From CAZJBP01 sp964544115 (GTDB lineage: Bacteria > Verrucomicrobiota > Kiritimatiellia > UBA8416 > JADHWI01), in NCBI GenBank assembly GCA_964544115.1, contig CAZJBP010000038.1:1-23835 (forward strand): DNA of 23,835 nucleotides, in the 5' to 3' direction. Positions 15,345 through 23,431 of this stretch are shown piece after piece. The position numbers and the translations under genes are program-made. Within the stretch, counting starts at the first letter, position 1, and each line of letters begins with the position of its first letter. The notes under the pieces are model-generated. The model ran no database searches, had not been told where the DNA came from, and was given only the letters and a program-made list of their open reading frames with translations.

Positions 15345-18300
15345 ATGACTATACCCGATCGCCCCTCCCGGCAGCCGGCCTCCTCCGGCGCGCAGTCGCG
15401 CGCCGCGGCCTGGTGCCGGGCCCACCGCACCCGCCTGATTCAGGGCGCGGCCGTCGCGGCCGTGGCTCTTGTCGTCGGGGCTCTGCTCGCCTATCTGCAG
15501 CCGCACACGTGGCGCTACTACACCGACGGGCTGAGCGTGCGACGGCTGGCGAAGGACACCGAGCCGCGGCCCGTCCTGTGGGAGGATGCCCGTGCGATGC
15601 CGTGCAGCACGAACCTGCCCGCCGACCTGACGGAGCCGTTCGTGATGGCGGATGGCGTGACGATGCTCTTCACCGCCGGCGGCAGCACGGGCAACGCCAA
15701 CCTGTTCCAGAGCCGCTGGGACGGCCGTGAGTGGTCATCCCCCGTCCCCCTGCCGGCCGTGAACAGCGCCTTCAACGAGGGCGGCGCCGTGGTCAGCCCG
15801 GACGGGCAATACCTGTTCTTCTCGTCCGACCGACCGGGCGGTCTTGGCGGCTACGACCTGTGGGTGGCGCGCTGGGACGGCGTCACCTGGGCATGGCCCG
15901 GCAATCTCGGCTACATGATCAACTCGAAGTTCGACGAGTTCGGCGCAGCCGTTTCCCCTTTTGACGGGCGCCTGGTGTTTACGTCGGACCGCCCCGACCG
16001 GCGGCTGACCGACGAGGAGGACCGCCTGCCCGTGAAGGAGCTGCGGGCGCTCCTGAAGGGCCGCGACTTCGACCTGTATGCCGCCGACCCGGTGCCGGCC
16101 GACGCGGCGATCAACCGCGAGATCGAGCGCCTGCAGAGCCAGCTCTACTCCCTGCGGACGGGGGCGCTCAGCGACCCGGCCGTCATGCGCAAGCTGGGCG
16201 GCAGCCCCGAGACGGAAGCGGCGGTCGACCGCGCCCTGGCCTGGCTGGCCAAGACCCAGAACACCAATGGCTGCTGGACCGCCGCGGGCGGCCACCCGGC
16301 GGCGGCGACCGGCTTTGCCCTCCTGGCCTTCCAGGGCCGCGGGATCAAGCCGGGTGACGGCAGCCAGTACAGCGGCGTGGTCTCCAACGGCCTGAACTGG
16401 CTGGTGCGCAACGCCACGATCACCGGCGACATGCGCGTCGGCGGCAACATGTACGACCAGGGCGTGGCCACCCTGGCGCTCACCGAGGCGTACGGCCTGA
16501 GCAAGGACGAGAAGCTCAAGGAGCCGGTGCAGGCCGCGGTGAACTTCATCGTGGACGCGCAGCACGAGGACGGCGGCTGGCGCTACAACCCCAAGGAGGC
16601 GGGCGACCTCTCGGTCTCGAGCTGGCAGATCATGGCGCTCAAGAGCGCCGAGCTCTCCGGCCTGATGATGTCCGAGACGTGCCTCGCCAAGGCGCGGTCC
16701 TGGCTGCGGGAGAAGATGGCCAAGGGCCCCGATAAGGGCCTCTACAGCTACACCGCCGACGACGCCGGCGGACAGCCGGCGATGCAGGCCGCCGGTTTCT
16801 TCTGCGCGCAACTTCTCGGCATCTCGCCGAACACGGCCCGCGCCCGGGCCAGCGCGAAGGCCCTGGCGACGCACGGCTTCAACCCGGCCCAGCCGAGCAT
16901 CTACTACTGGTACAACGCCGTGCTCGGATCCTACCAGTACCAGGGCGAGATCTGGCGCGAGTGGAACCGGCACTTGATCGAGAGCTACCTGCCGGCCCAG
17001 GTCCGCGACGGTGAGTTCGCCGGCAGCTGGGATCCGGCCGGGCACCAGCAGGGCGACTCGATGGGCCGCGTCATCGTGACGGCCATGTTCACGCTCTCGC
17101 TGGAGGTGTACTACCGCTACACCCCGCTCTACGGCCTCGGCTACCAGCCGCAGCTCCGCACGGGCGGCGCCGACGGGCTCGACGCCGACCTGATCGGCAA
17201 GGTTCCCCTGTACCGGCGGTCGCGCCCGCTGGACAAGCTGAACTCGCCCGCGGACGAGCAGCGCCCGGCGTTCACGCGGCGCGGCGACTTCGTCTACTTC
17301 GCCTCCAGTCGCAAGGGCGGCAGCGGCGGATTCGACCTCTACCGCGCCCGCATGACCGGGCCGGAGCAGAGCGATCCGGCCAACCTGGGCCCCGAGATCA
17401 ACAGCCCGGCGAACGAAACCGCGCCCGCGCTGCGCCTCGGTGGCTTCCAGCTCCTGTTCACCTCGGACCGCGCGGGTGCCGCCGCCGCCGGAGCCCCCGG
17501 GCTGTTCGCCTCGACGTCGCGCTATGTGCGGGCGGAGCACATCTACACCCAGACGCGCGGGATGATGGATGGGCTGAGGAACATGCGGGGCCGGCTGCTG
17601 CTCATCGTCGTGGCGCTGGCCATCCTTCTGCTCTTCGTCCGCCGCTGCCGCCGGATCGACGACGACCAGGTGCTCATCCGGGCTGCGGCCCTGGGTGTTG
17701 GCGAGCAGGAGCCGAGTGAAAAGGTGAGGACGATCCGCCGGAAGCGCGGCACCCCGCTGGCGTGGACGGGGCTCGTGCTCTCGCTGATCGGCCTGACCGC
17801 CCTGATCCTTTCCTGCCTGATGTCGCTGCGCGGCACGGTCTGGTGCCGCTACACGGACGACGTCTCCATCACGCGGCAGGCGGTGGACGTCTCCCCGCGG
17901 CCGGTGGTCTGGGATGTGCCCGCTCCGCTGGGCAACGCATTCACCGGCCGCGTGGACCGCTCGGCGCTGGCCTTCTCGCCCGACGGCGCCTCGCTCCTCT
18001 TCGCCCGTGGAGCCGCCTCGAACGGCACCGAGAACGTGCTCGCTAGCACCTGGGATGGGTATACGTGGTCTGCGGCGGCTCCGCTCGACGGCGTGAACAG
18101 CACCACCAACGAGCTGGATGCCGCCACCACCCGCGACGGCGCCCGCGTGTTCTTCGCGTCCGACCGGACCGGCGGGTTCGGCGGGTTTGACCTCTGGACC
18201 GCGGTCCTGCGCAGCAACGTGTGGGTCTGCGTCACCAACCTGGGCCCCGAGGTCAACTCGGCGGCGGACGAGCGGTTCCCGGCCCTGATGCCGGACGGCG

Positions 18301-20717
18301 CGCGCCTGTTCTTCAGTTCCGACCGCCCGACGGCCGAGCCGCGGAACTTCGACGTCTATGTGGCTGCTCTGCAGTCCCGGCCGGCGACGGCGGTGTTCCC
18401 GGCGGGAACGGGCACCGTGCAGGTCGCGGTCACGGAGCTGACCGCGTCGGCCGCGGCGCCGGTGGCGACGCTCAACACCAAGGCGAACGAACTGGTCGGC
18501 TCGTTGACCGAGCGCGGCGACTGGCTGCACTTCGCCTCGGATCGCAAGCGGGGCCGGGGTCAGTTCGATCTGTTCACAGCGCGCGTGCTGACCGGGAGCG
18601 TGGACCGGGTTGCGAACATGGGGCCCGAGCTCAACACGGCGTCCGACGAGTTGAATCCGGCCGCGGGGATGGAGGGCTTCCGGGTGGCCTTCGCCTCGAA
18701 CGGGGGCGACGGGACCCGGGCAGTGTCGGTAATCGCCAGCGAAGTCGTGGGGCGCTGGGACCTCAGCCGCTGGTACAGCCTCGGCAACCTGATCCACAAG
18801 CTGCGCTGGTGGATCCTGCTCTTCCTGGCCGCGCTGGCGGGCATCATCTACCTCCTGACGCACTGGAAGGACTTCACCAGCCTGCGCGCCAAGTGCATTC
18901 TGGCGTCGCTGCTGATTCACCTCGTGCTGCTGCTGGTCACGTCGGTATGGATCATCTCCGAGCAGTTCATCGAGGCCAGCTCGTCGCGCAAGCAGGAGCT
19001 GTCGATCAACGTGGACGCCCTGGCGCAGGAGAAGCTCGCGCTGGATATCCAGGAAGAGGTCGTGGAGCTCCCGCAGGCGCAGGTCAGCGTCGTGGCCGAG
19101 CAGGCGGATGAGTTCCTGCCCCTGCCGGACTTCAAGCCCACGCAGCGTGCCGTGCAGACCGTGGTGGCGCGGAGCTCCGCGGAATCATTCGTCGCCGAAA
19201 TTACGCCGTCCTCCGGAGCGCCCACGGCGCGGGAAACCCCGGCGCCGAAGATGCCCGACCTGCCCGACATCATGGCGCCGAAGCTGGACGTGGCCCTGCA
19301 GGCCGAGAACCCGCTGATCACCGCGGCCGAGATCAAGGAGGCGGAAGTGTTCCGGCCGATGGTCAACGTGCCGCAGGTGTCGACGTCGCGCGTGGACGTT
19401 GTGATGCCCGGTCCGAAGCCGGTTCTGACCGCCGCGGGCGTGTCGGACGTGACCCGCACGGACAGGGTCGATCGCGCGGCGGGATCCCTGATCCGCGACA
19501 CCGGCGGCTCCGTGGTCCGCGCGTCCGCGGGCGGCGAGGTGTCCGCCGGCATGACGGAGCTGAAGGGCCCCGGCACCCAGATCTCGGCCCAACTGGCCGG
19601 CGGGGATGGCAACGCCCTTTCCCTGGCTTTCTCCGGCAAGCTGGATGTGCCGAAGGGCATCGGCAAGCAGATCTCACCTTACAAGCTGCGTCAGGAAGCG
19701 CACGAGAACATCGGGTACCTGCAGGGCCTCGGGGGCGACAGTGCCACCCAGGGCTCGGTGGGCAAGGCGCTCGACTGGCTGACCCGTCACCAGGAGCCCG
19801 ACGGCCGCTGGGATATCGCCAAGTACAAGGGGCAGGCCGGCCACGATGTCGCGGCTTCGGGGCTGTCGCTGCTCTGCTACCTCGGCTGGGGCGTCAAGCA
19901 CAACGAGGCCGGGCAGTATCAACCGCCGGCCGCCAAGGCCGTCGCGTGGCTGGTGTCGCAGGTGCAGACCAACGGCAGCGTTCTGGGCGCGAACGCCCTC
20001 GACATGTACGACCAGGGCATTGCCGCGATTGCCCTGTCCGAGGCCTACGCGCTGACGAAGGATCCGGCGCTGCGGCCCGTGGTCAGCAATATGCTGGCGT
20101 TCATCGTCAAAGCGCAGCACCCGGACAGCGGCGGCTGGCGCTACCAGCCCGGCCAGCCGGGAGACACCTCGGTCTTCGGGTGGCAGCTGATGGGGGTGAT
20201 GAGCGCGCGCATGGCCGGCCTCGCCGTGCCGCAGAAGACGCTGGACGGTGCGGACAAGTGGCTGACCAGCGTGGGCGGCGGCGAGCGGGGAGGCCTCTAC
20301 GGCTACGAGGGCAAGTCCCCCAGCTACGGCATGGCCGCCGAAGGCATGTTCTGCCGCCAGATCATGGGCGTGCCGGCCGACGATCCGCGCATGATGGAAA
20401 CCGCGGGCTACCTGACGGCGCAGCCGCCGAACGCCGCGCAGCCTGACCTGTATTACTGGTACTACGGCACGCTAGCCATGTACCAGCACCGGGGCGAGGC
20501 GTGGGAGAAGTGGAACGAGCGGCTCAAGGCCGTTCTGCCGCCCATGCAGACCACCACCGGTGACGACGATGGCAGCTGGGCGCCGGTGGGCCCCAACAGC
20601 GATCGCATGGGCCGTGTGGTGACGACGGCCATCGCAACGCTGTCGCTCGAGGTCTACTATCGGTATCTCCCATTCGCCTTTACCAAGGGCGGCGCCGCGA
20701 ACGAGCCGAAGCCGTAA
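15345..20717 (+). CDS. Giant membrane protein with two alpha/alpha toroids and PD40 propeller segments
   Basis: The protein is 1790 aa. Order: membrane helix 1 (32-50); PD40 repeats (97-247; FFSSDRPGGLGGYDLW 158-173); squalene-cyclase/prenyltransferase-like alpha/alpha toroid (290-596); PD40 repeats (630-722); helix 2 (750-765); a basic cytoplasmic loop; helix 3 (806-828); PD40 repeats (870-1008 and 1042-1118); helices 4 and 5 (1155-1172 and 1183-1205); a charged, Pro-rich linker (1208-1445); second toroid (1465-1777). The toroids are paralogous (MYDQGVATLALTEAYGL and MYDQGIAAIALSEAYAL) and carry DGGW/DGSW-type motifs, but no DXDD acid motif of squalene-hopene cyclase, so catalysis is doubtful. 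Predicted topology puts all large domains in the periplasm; helix 5 plus linker plus terminal domain recalls TonB. It follows exbD by 33 bases and is the likely energised partner. Function unknown. CAGGGA precedes the ATG. Confidence 0.85.
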   Translation: MTIPDRPSRQPASSGAQSRAAAWCRAHRTRLIQGAAVAAVALVVGALLAYLQPHTWRYYTDGLSVRRLAKDTEPRPVLWEDARAMPCSTNLPADLTEPFVMADGVTMLFTAGGSTGNANLFQSRWDGREWSSPVPLPAVNSAFNEGGAVVSPDGQYLFFSSDRPGGLGGYDLWVARWDGVTWAWPGNLGYMINSKFDEFGAAVSPFDGRLVFTSDRPDRRLTDEEDRLPVKELRALLKGRDFDLYAADPVPADAAINREIERLQSQLYSLRTGALSDPAVMRKLGGSPETEAAVDRALAWLAKTQNTNGCWTAAGGHPAAATGFALLAFQGRGIKPGDGSQYSGVVSNGLNWLVRNATITGDMRVGGNMYDQGVATLALTEAYGLSKDEKLKEPVQAAVNFIVDAQHEDGGWRYNPKEAGDLSVSSWQIMALKSAELSGLMMSETCLAKARSWLREKMAKGPDKGLYSYTADDAGGQPAMQAAGFFCAQLLGISPNTARARASAKALATHGFNPAQPSIYYWYNAVLGSYQYQGEIWREWNRHLIESYLPAQVRDGEFAGSWDPAGHQQGDSMGRVIVTAMFTLSLEVYYRYTPLYGLGYQPQLRTGGADGLDADLIGKVPLYRRSRPLDKLNSPADEQRPAFTRRGDFVYFASSRKGGSGGFDLYRARMTGPEQSDPANLGPEINSPANETAPALRLGGFQLLFTSDRAGAAAAGAPGLFASTSRYVRAEHIYTQTRGMMDGLRNMRGRLLLIVVALAILLLFVRRCRRIDDDQVLIRAAALGVGEQEPSEKVRTIRRKRGTPLAWTGLVLSLIGLTALILSCLMSLRGTVWCRYTDDVSITRQAVDVSPRPVVWDVPAPLGNAFTGRVDRSALAFSPDGASLLFARGAASNGTENVLASTWDGYTWSAAAPLDGVNSTTNELDAATTRDGARVFFASDRTGGFGGFDLWTAVLRSNVWVCVTNLGPEVNSAADERFPALMPDGARLFFSSDRPTAEPRNFDVYVAALQSRPATAVFPAGTGTVQVAVTELTASAAAPVATLNTKANELVGSLTERGDWLHFASDRKRGRGQFDLFTARVLTGSVDRVANMGPELNTASDELNPAAGMEGFRVAFASNGGDGTRAVSVIASEVVGRWDLSRWYSLGNLIHKLRWWILLFLAALAGIIYLLTHWKDFTSLRAKCILASLLIHLVLLLVTSVWIISEQFIEASSSRKQELSINVDALAQEKLALDIQEEVVELPQAQVSVVAEQADEFLPLPDFKPTQRAVQTVVARSSAESFVAEITPSSGAPTARETPAPKMPDLPDIMAPKLDVALQAENPLITAAEIKEAEVFRPMVNVPQVSTSRVDVVMPGPKPVLTAAGVSDVTRTDRVDRAAGSLIRDTGGSVVRASAGGEVSAGMTELKGPGTQISAQLAGGDGNALSLAFSGKLDVPKGIGKQISPYKLRQEAHENIGYLQGLGGDSATQGSVGKALDWLTRHQEPDGRWDIAKYKGQAGHDVAASGLSLLCYLGWGVKHNEAGQYQPPAAKAVAWLVSQVQTNGSVLGANALDMYDQGIAAIALSEAYALTKDPALRPVVSNMLAFIVKAQHPDSGGWRYQPGQPGDTSVFGWQLMGVMSARMAGLAVPQKTLDGADKWLTSVGGGERGGLYGYEGKSPSYGMAAEGMFCRQIMGVPADDPRMMETAGYLTAQPPNAAQPDLYYWYYGTLAMYQHRGEAWEKWNERLKAVLPPMQTTTGDDDGSWAPVGPNSDRMGRVVTTAIATLSLEVYYRYLPFAFTKGGAANEPKP

Positions 20718-20772
20718 GCGCGCGGAGCCCGCGGCGCGGCGGGGTTCGTGTCTCTCTAAGAGGGTCAAGTCG

Positions 20773-22329
20773 ATGCCACGGTCAGCCAAGCACGTTCGTC
20801 GCACCTATCAGAACCCCATCGTGCCCGGCTACCACCCCGATCCGAGCATCTGCCGGGTCGGGGAGGACTACTACCTGGTCAACAGCAGCTTCGAGTATTT
20901 CCCGGGCGTGCCGATTTACCACAGCCGCGACCTGACCCACTGGCGGCAGATCGGGCACTGCCTCACGCGGAGGAGCCAGCTGGATCTCGAGGGGGCCATG
21001 CCCGGGGTGGGCGGCATCTACGCGCCGACGATCCGGCACCACGACGGCACCTTCTACATGATCACGACCAACGTCAGCAACCCGGACCCGAAGCGCCGCA
21101 ACTTCATCGTCACCACCCGGGACCCCGCCGGGGAGTGGTCGGATCCGATCTATATCGACGCACGGGACTGCGACCCGTCCCTCTTTTTCCACGAGGGCAA
21201 GGCCTACTTCACGCGGTCGGGAAACAACCAGGCCTTCATTGACCTGAAGACCGGCGAGCTCAGCCAGCAGAAGCAGGTGCTGAACGATAGCTGGAACGCG
21301 TACCCCGAGGGGCCGCACCTCTTCCGGGTGAATGGCCGCTGGGCGCTGACGTGGGCGGGCGGCGCGACCTACATCCAGCACAAGCAGATGATCGCGTTCA
21401 GCGACAATCCGTGGGACTTCCCGCCGCCCTACAAGACGATCCTGACGCACCAGGACAACTCCCTGAGCCGCATCCAGGCCCTGGGGCACAGCGACATCGT
21501 CGAGGACCACCTGGGCGGCTGGTGGCTGGTGTGCCTGGGGATCCGCGTGAGCGACATCCATCCGCCGTCGCATCACCTGGGTCGCGAGACGTTCCTCGCG
21601 CCGATCGCGTGGGTGGACGGCTGGCCGGTGGTCGGCAGCAACGGGACCCTCAGTCTGGAGATGGAAGCCGACTGCCTGCCCGAGCAGCCCTTCAAGCCCG
21701 AGCCCGCGCGCGACGACTTCAACGCCCCGGCGCTGAGGCCGTGCTGGAATTACGTGCGCAACCCGGTCGAGAAGCACTATTCGCTGACGGACCGTCCGGG
21801 CTGGCTGAGGCTGACGGCCGCGCCGGTCACGCTGACCGAGGTCGGGAACCCCACGCTTCTGGCGCGCCGCCAGGAGCACATGAACGGCCGGTTTGCGGCG
21901 CTGTGCGACTTCCGTCCGCTCGAGGGCGAAGAGGCCGGTCTGACCATCCGCGTGGACGAGTTTCACCACTACGAGCTGGCGGTCACGCGGCGCGAGGGGC
22001 GGCTCTGCGTCATCGCGAAGGTCACGACCAACGGCCTGTCTTCGGTCGTCTGCCAGGAGCCGATTCCCGAAGGGCCGGTGCGGCTGGAGATCGTCGCCAA
22101 TGCGTACCGCTATGAGTTTGCCTTCGCGGCGGCCGGAGGCGCGGGGGAGGCCGTGCCCCTGCCGACGTGGCGCGACGAGGTCGCGATCGGCCGCCGCCAC
22201 TTCCTGAGCACGCGCCATATCTCCGCCGAGGTGGCCGCCGGCTTCACCGGCGTCATGATGGGCCTGTACGCCACCGGACAGGGCTCTCAGGCCTTCTTCG
22301 ACTGGTTCGACTACGAAGGCCGGCGCTGA
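20773..22329 (+). CDS. Glycoside hydrolase family 43 (beta-xylosidase/arabinofuranosidase type)
   Basis: The protein is 518 aa. Residues 10-315 are the five-bladed GH43 propeller, with the inverting-mechanism residues visible: general base Asp23 in GYHPDPSI, pKa-modulating Asp134 in DCDPSLFF, and general acid Glu179 in AYPEGPHLF. Residues 316-518 are a beta-sandwich as in XynB3-type enzymes of GH43 subfamilies 11/12. The likely substrate is xylo- or arabinoxylo-oligosaccharide ends; specificity cannot be fixed from the sequence. There is no signal peptide, so it is probably cytoplasmic and acts on imported oligosaccharides. The start at 20773 has AGAGGG about ten bases upstream and lies 55 bases after the giant gene. 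No transporter or other glycan gene lies beside it, so it appears as a singleton. Confidence 0.92.
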   Translation: MPRSAKHVRRTYQNPIVPGYHPDPSICRVGEDYYLVNSSFEYFPGVPIYHSRDLTHWRQIGHCLTRRSQLDLEGAMPGVGGIYAPTIRHHDGTFYMITTNVSNPDPKRRNFIVTTRDPAGEWSDPIYIDARDCDPSLFFHEGKAYFTRSGNNQAFIDLKTGELSQQKQVLNDSWNAYPEGPHLFRVNGRWALTWAGGATYIQHKQMIAFSDNPWDFPPPYKTILTHQDNSLSRIQALGHSDIVEDHLGGWWLVCLGIRVSDIHPPSHHLGRETFLAPIAWVDGWPVVGSNGTLSLEMEADCLPEQPFKPEPARDDFNAPALRPCWNYVRNPVEKHYSLTDRPGWLRLTAAPVTLTEVGNPTLLARRQEHMNGRFAALCDFRPLEGEEAGLTIRVDEFHHYELAVTRREGRLCVIAKVTTNGLSSVVCQEPIPEGPVRLEIVANAYRYEFAFAAAGGAGEAVPLPTWRDEVAIGRRHFLSTRHISAEVAAGFTGVMMGLYATGQGSQAFFDWFDYEGRR

Positions 22330-22379
22330 GGGCCTCCATCTGTCCGCTTTTGCTCGCTCCACGGCATGCGCGTTCAGCG

Positions 22380-22408
22380 TTGACAACCGCCGCCGGCGTA
22401 CGCAGACT
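22380..22408 (+). promoter_or_regulatory. Candidate promoter for the cobalamin-riboswitch transcript
   Basis: A perfect -35 hexamer TTGACA (22380-22385) lies 17 bases before CAGACT (22403-22408), which matches only three of six -10 positions. It is about 30 bases upstream of the riboswitch. Confidence 0.4.
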
Positions 22409-22436
22409 CCGCGGCAGTTCTTTTTTTCCGGAATCG

Positions 22437-22612
22437 GTAATACAAGGCGATCAGACAAACGGAAGTCCGTGTAAATCGGACGCGGCGGCGCCGCTGTAAC
22501 CGGCTACGAGTCCCGAAGCGATCCCACTCCGCGCGGTGCGGGGGAAGGGGCGGGGCGAGGTTGGAGGCCGGGAGCCAGAAGACGTGTCGGATCGTGCTCG
22601 TCATCTCCTTCG
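22437..22612 (+). ncRNA. Cobalamin (B12) riboswitch
   Basis: The conserved adenosylcobalamin-aptamer core is visible: ACGGAAGTCCGTGTAAATCG (22459-22478), then GCCGCTGTAACCGG (22490-22503), a variable GC-rich arm, and the closing B12 box GGAGCCAGAAGACGTGTCGG (22571-22590). Boundaries are approximate. It is followed by a strong intrinsic terminator at 22651-22686, so B12 probably stops transcription into the downstream PEP-CTERM gene and anything cotranscribed with it. Confidence 0.9.
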
Positions 22613-22650
22613 CCCCGTAAGGAGAATGAGCCCTCGAGGTGTCATTCAAG

Positions 22651-22686
22651 GCCTCCATCCAAATCGGGTGGGGGCTTTTTCTTTTT
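22651..22686 (+). terminator. Intrinsic terminator, expression platform of the B12 riboswitch
   Basis: GCCTCCATCC (22651-22660) pairs with GGGTGGGGGC (22666-22675) around an AAATC loop, giving ten pairs including two G-T wobbles. It is followed by TTTTTCTTTTT (22676-22686). A competing hairpin, GAATGA (22624-22629) with TCATTC (22642-22647), and the stem TCTCCTT/AAGGAGA just before it may be part of the switching structure. Confidence 0.87.
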
Positions 22687-22755
22687 CGGGCAGGGACGAT
22701 CCGATCTCCGGAAAAGAGACAGCAACAGGCGGAACGAGGAAAGGCGGGTCTTGAG

Positions 22756-23361
22756 ATGCGGCGGATCGTGGGTGTGGCAGCGGCGGTGGCAATGGCGGCG
22801 TGTGCGACGAGCCAGGGGTTCCTGGTCGAGTTCGGCGGAACGCCGGTGAACCTGGAGTACTGGTCGGGAGCCGCTCAGGGCCAGAACGAGGCAGTGATGG
22901 TCGCGGACTTCGGAGGGGGCAACTCCTATGCGTTCGGCTTCCGGTGGGACGGCCAGGCGACCGGCTATGACATGCTGCAGGCGGTCGACGCCGCTGGGGA
23001 CTTCGCGTTTACCTACACGGACTACGGGGCCTACGGCGTCGGCATCGAGTCCCTCAGCTTTGGCGGCCACTCGATGCAGGGCTACGCGGGATACCCGACC
23101 GACTGGATGGGGTACTGGCTGAGCGGCAACGGCACGGACTGGACTCTCAGCACCGTTGGCGTCAGCAGCCGCGAGCTGGCGAGCGGTAACTGGGACGGCT
23201 GGGGGCACGAAACGACGGTCGGCGTCGGCGATTTTGGATACGACGCCCAGACCCAGCCGCAGACGCCCGTGCCTGAGCCGACAACCTGGGCGCTGTGCGC
23301 CGTTGGCGGGGCCGTGATGGCGTGGCGCCGTCGCCGGGGCGTGAGGGCCGGTGTTCAGTAA
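22756..23361 (+). CDS. PEP-CTERM-anchored exported protein under B12-riboswitch control
   Basis: The protein is 201 aa. A signal peptide (about 1-20) precedes a Gly/Trp/Tyr-rich extracellular region with YWSGAAQGQNEAV (35-47), FRWDGQATGYDMLQAVDAAG (62-81) and LASGNWDGWG (141-150). The C-terminus is a classical PEP-CTERM sorting signal: VPEP (172-175), a hydrophobic stretch, then RRRR (191-194). Such proteins are exported and processed by exosortase/EpsH, which is not in this window. ATG 22756 is chosen over an upstream in-frame codon at 22639 that lies within the riboswitch platform; a purine-rich AGGAAAGG stretch precedes it by about 12 bases. Its place behind the riboswitch suggests a surface role in cobalamin acquisition, but that is inference. 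The biochemical function is not recognised. Confidence 0.83.
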   Translation: MRRIVGVAAAVAMAACATSQGFLVEFGGTPVNLEYWSGAAQGQNEAVMVADFGGGNSYAFGFRWDGQATGYDMLQAVDAAGDFAFTYTDYGAYGVGIESLSFGGHSMQGYAGYPTDWMGYWLSGNGTDWTLSTVGVSSRELASGNWDGWGHETTVGVGDFGYDAQTQPQTPVPEPTTWALCAVGGAVMAWRRRRGVRAGVQ

Positions 23362-23408
23362 TCAGTGATCGGTGATCGGTGGCCGCTCTGAACGTTGAGC
23401 GTTGGACT
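23357..23408 (+). repeat. Second heptamer array, overlapping the PEP-CTERM gene stop
   Basis: Contiguous units AGTAATC, AGTGATC, GGTGATC and GGTGGCC run from 23357 to 23384, with the PEP-CTERM stop TAA (23359-23361) inside the first. A second phase of related but different heptamers follows at 23388-23408: CTGAACG, TTGAGCG, TTGGACT. The GGTGATC/GGTGGCC units resemble GGTGATA/GGTGGCA at 4605-4632. A two-unit relative, CGTTCAGCGTTGAC on the + strand, is at 22371-22384. Confidence 0.7.
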
Positions 23409-23431
23409 ATAATAAGAGGGAGCCGCTGAGT

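Noticed and set aside
15735..18920. 1061-codon open frame on the - strand
   Set aside because: It lies wholly antisense to the giant toroid/PD40 gene, has a shadow composition rich in Arg, Gln, Val and His, and no recognisable domain. Long antisense frames are expected at this GC content. The same applies to 1492-3585, 5051-6439, 11526-13514 and 20782-22458 on the - strand.
15345..20717. Annotation as squalene-hopene cyclase
   Set aside because: Toroid similarity is real, but DXDD is missing and the propellers, membrane helices and ExbB/ExbD context do not fit a hopanoid enzyme.
23408..23413. Perfect TATAAT before the last gene
   Set aside because: No -35 element lies at 16-18 bases; it arises at the edge of the heptamer array. 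Kept only as a weak possibility.
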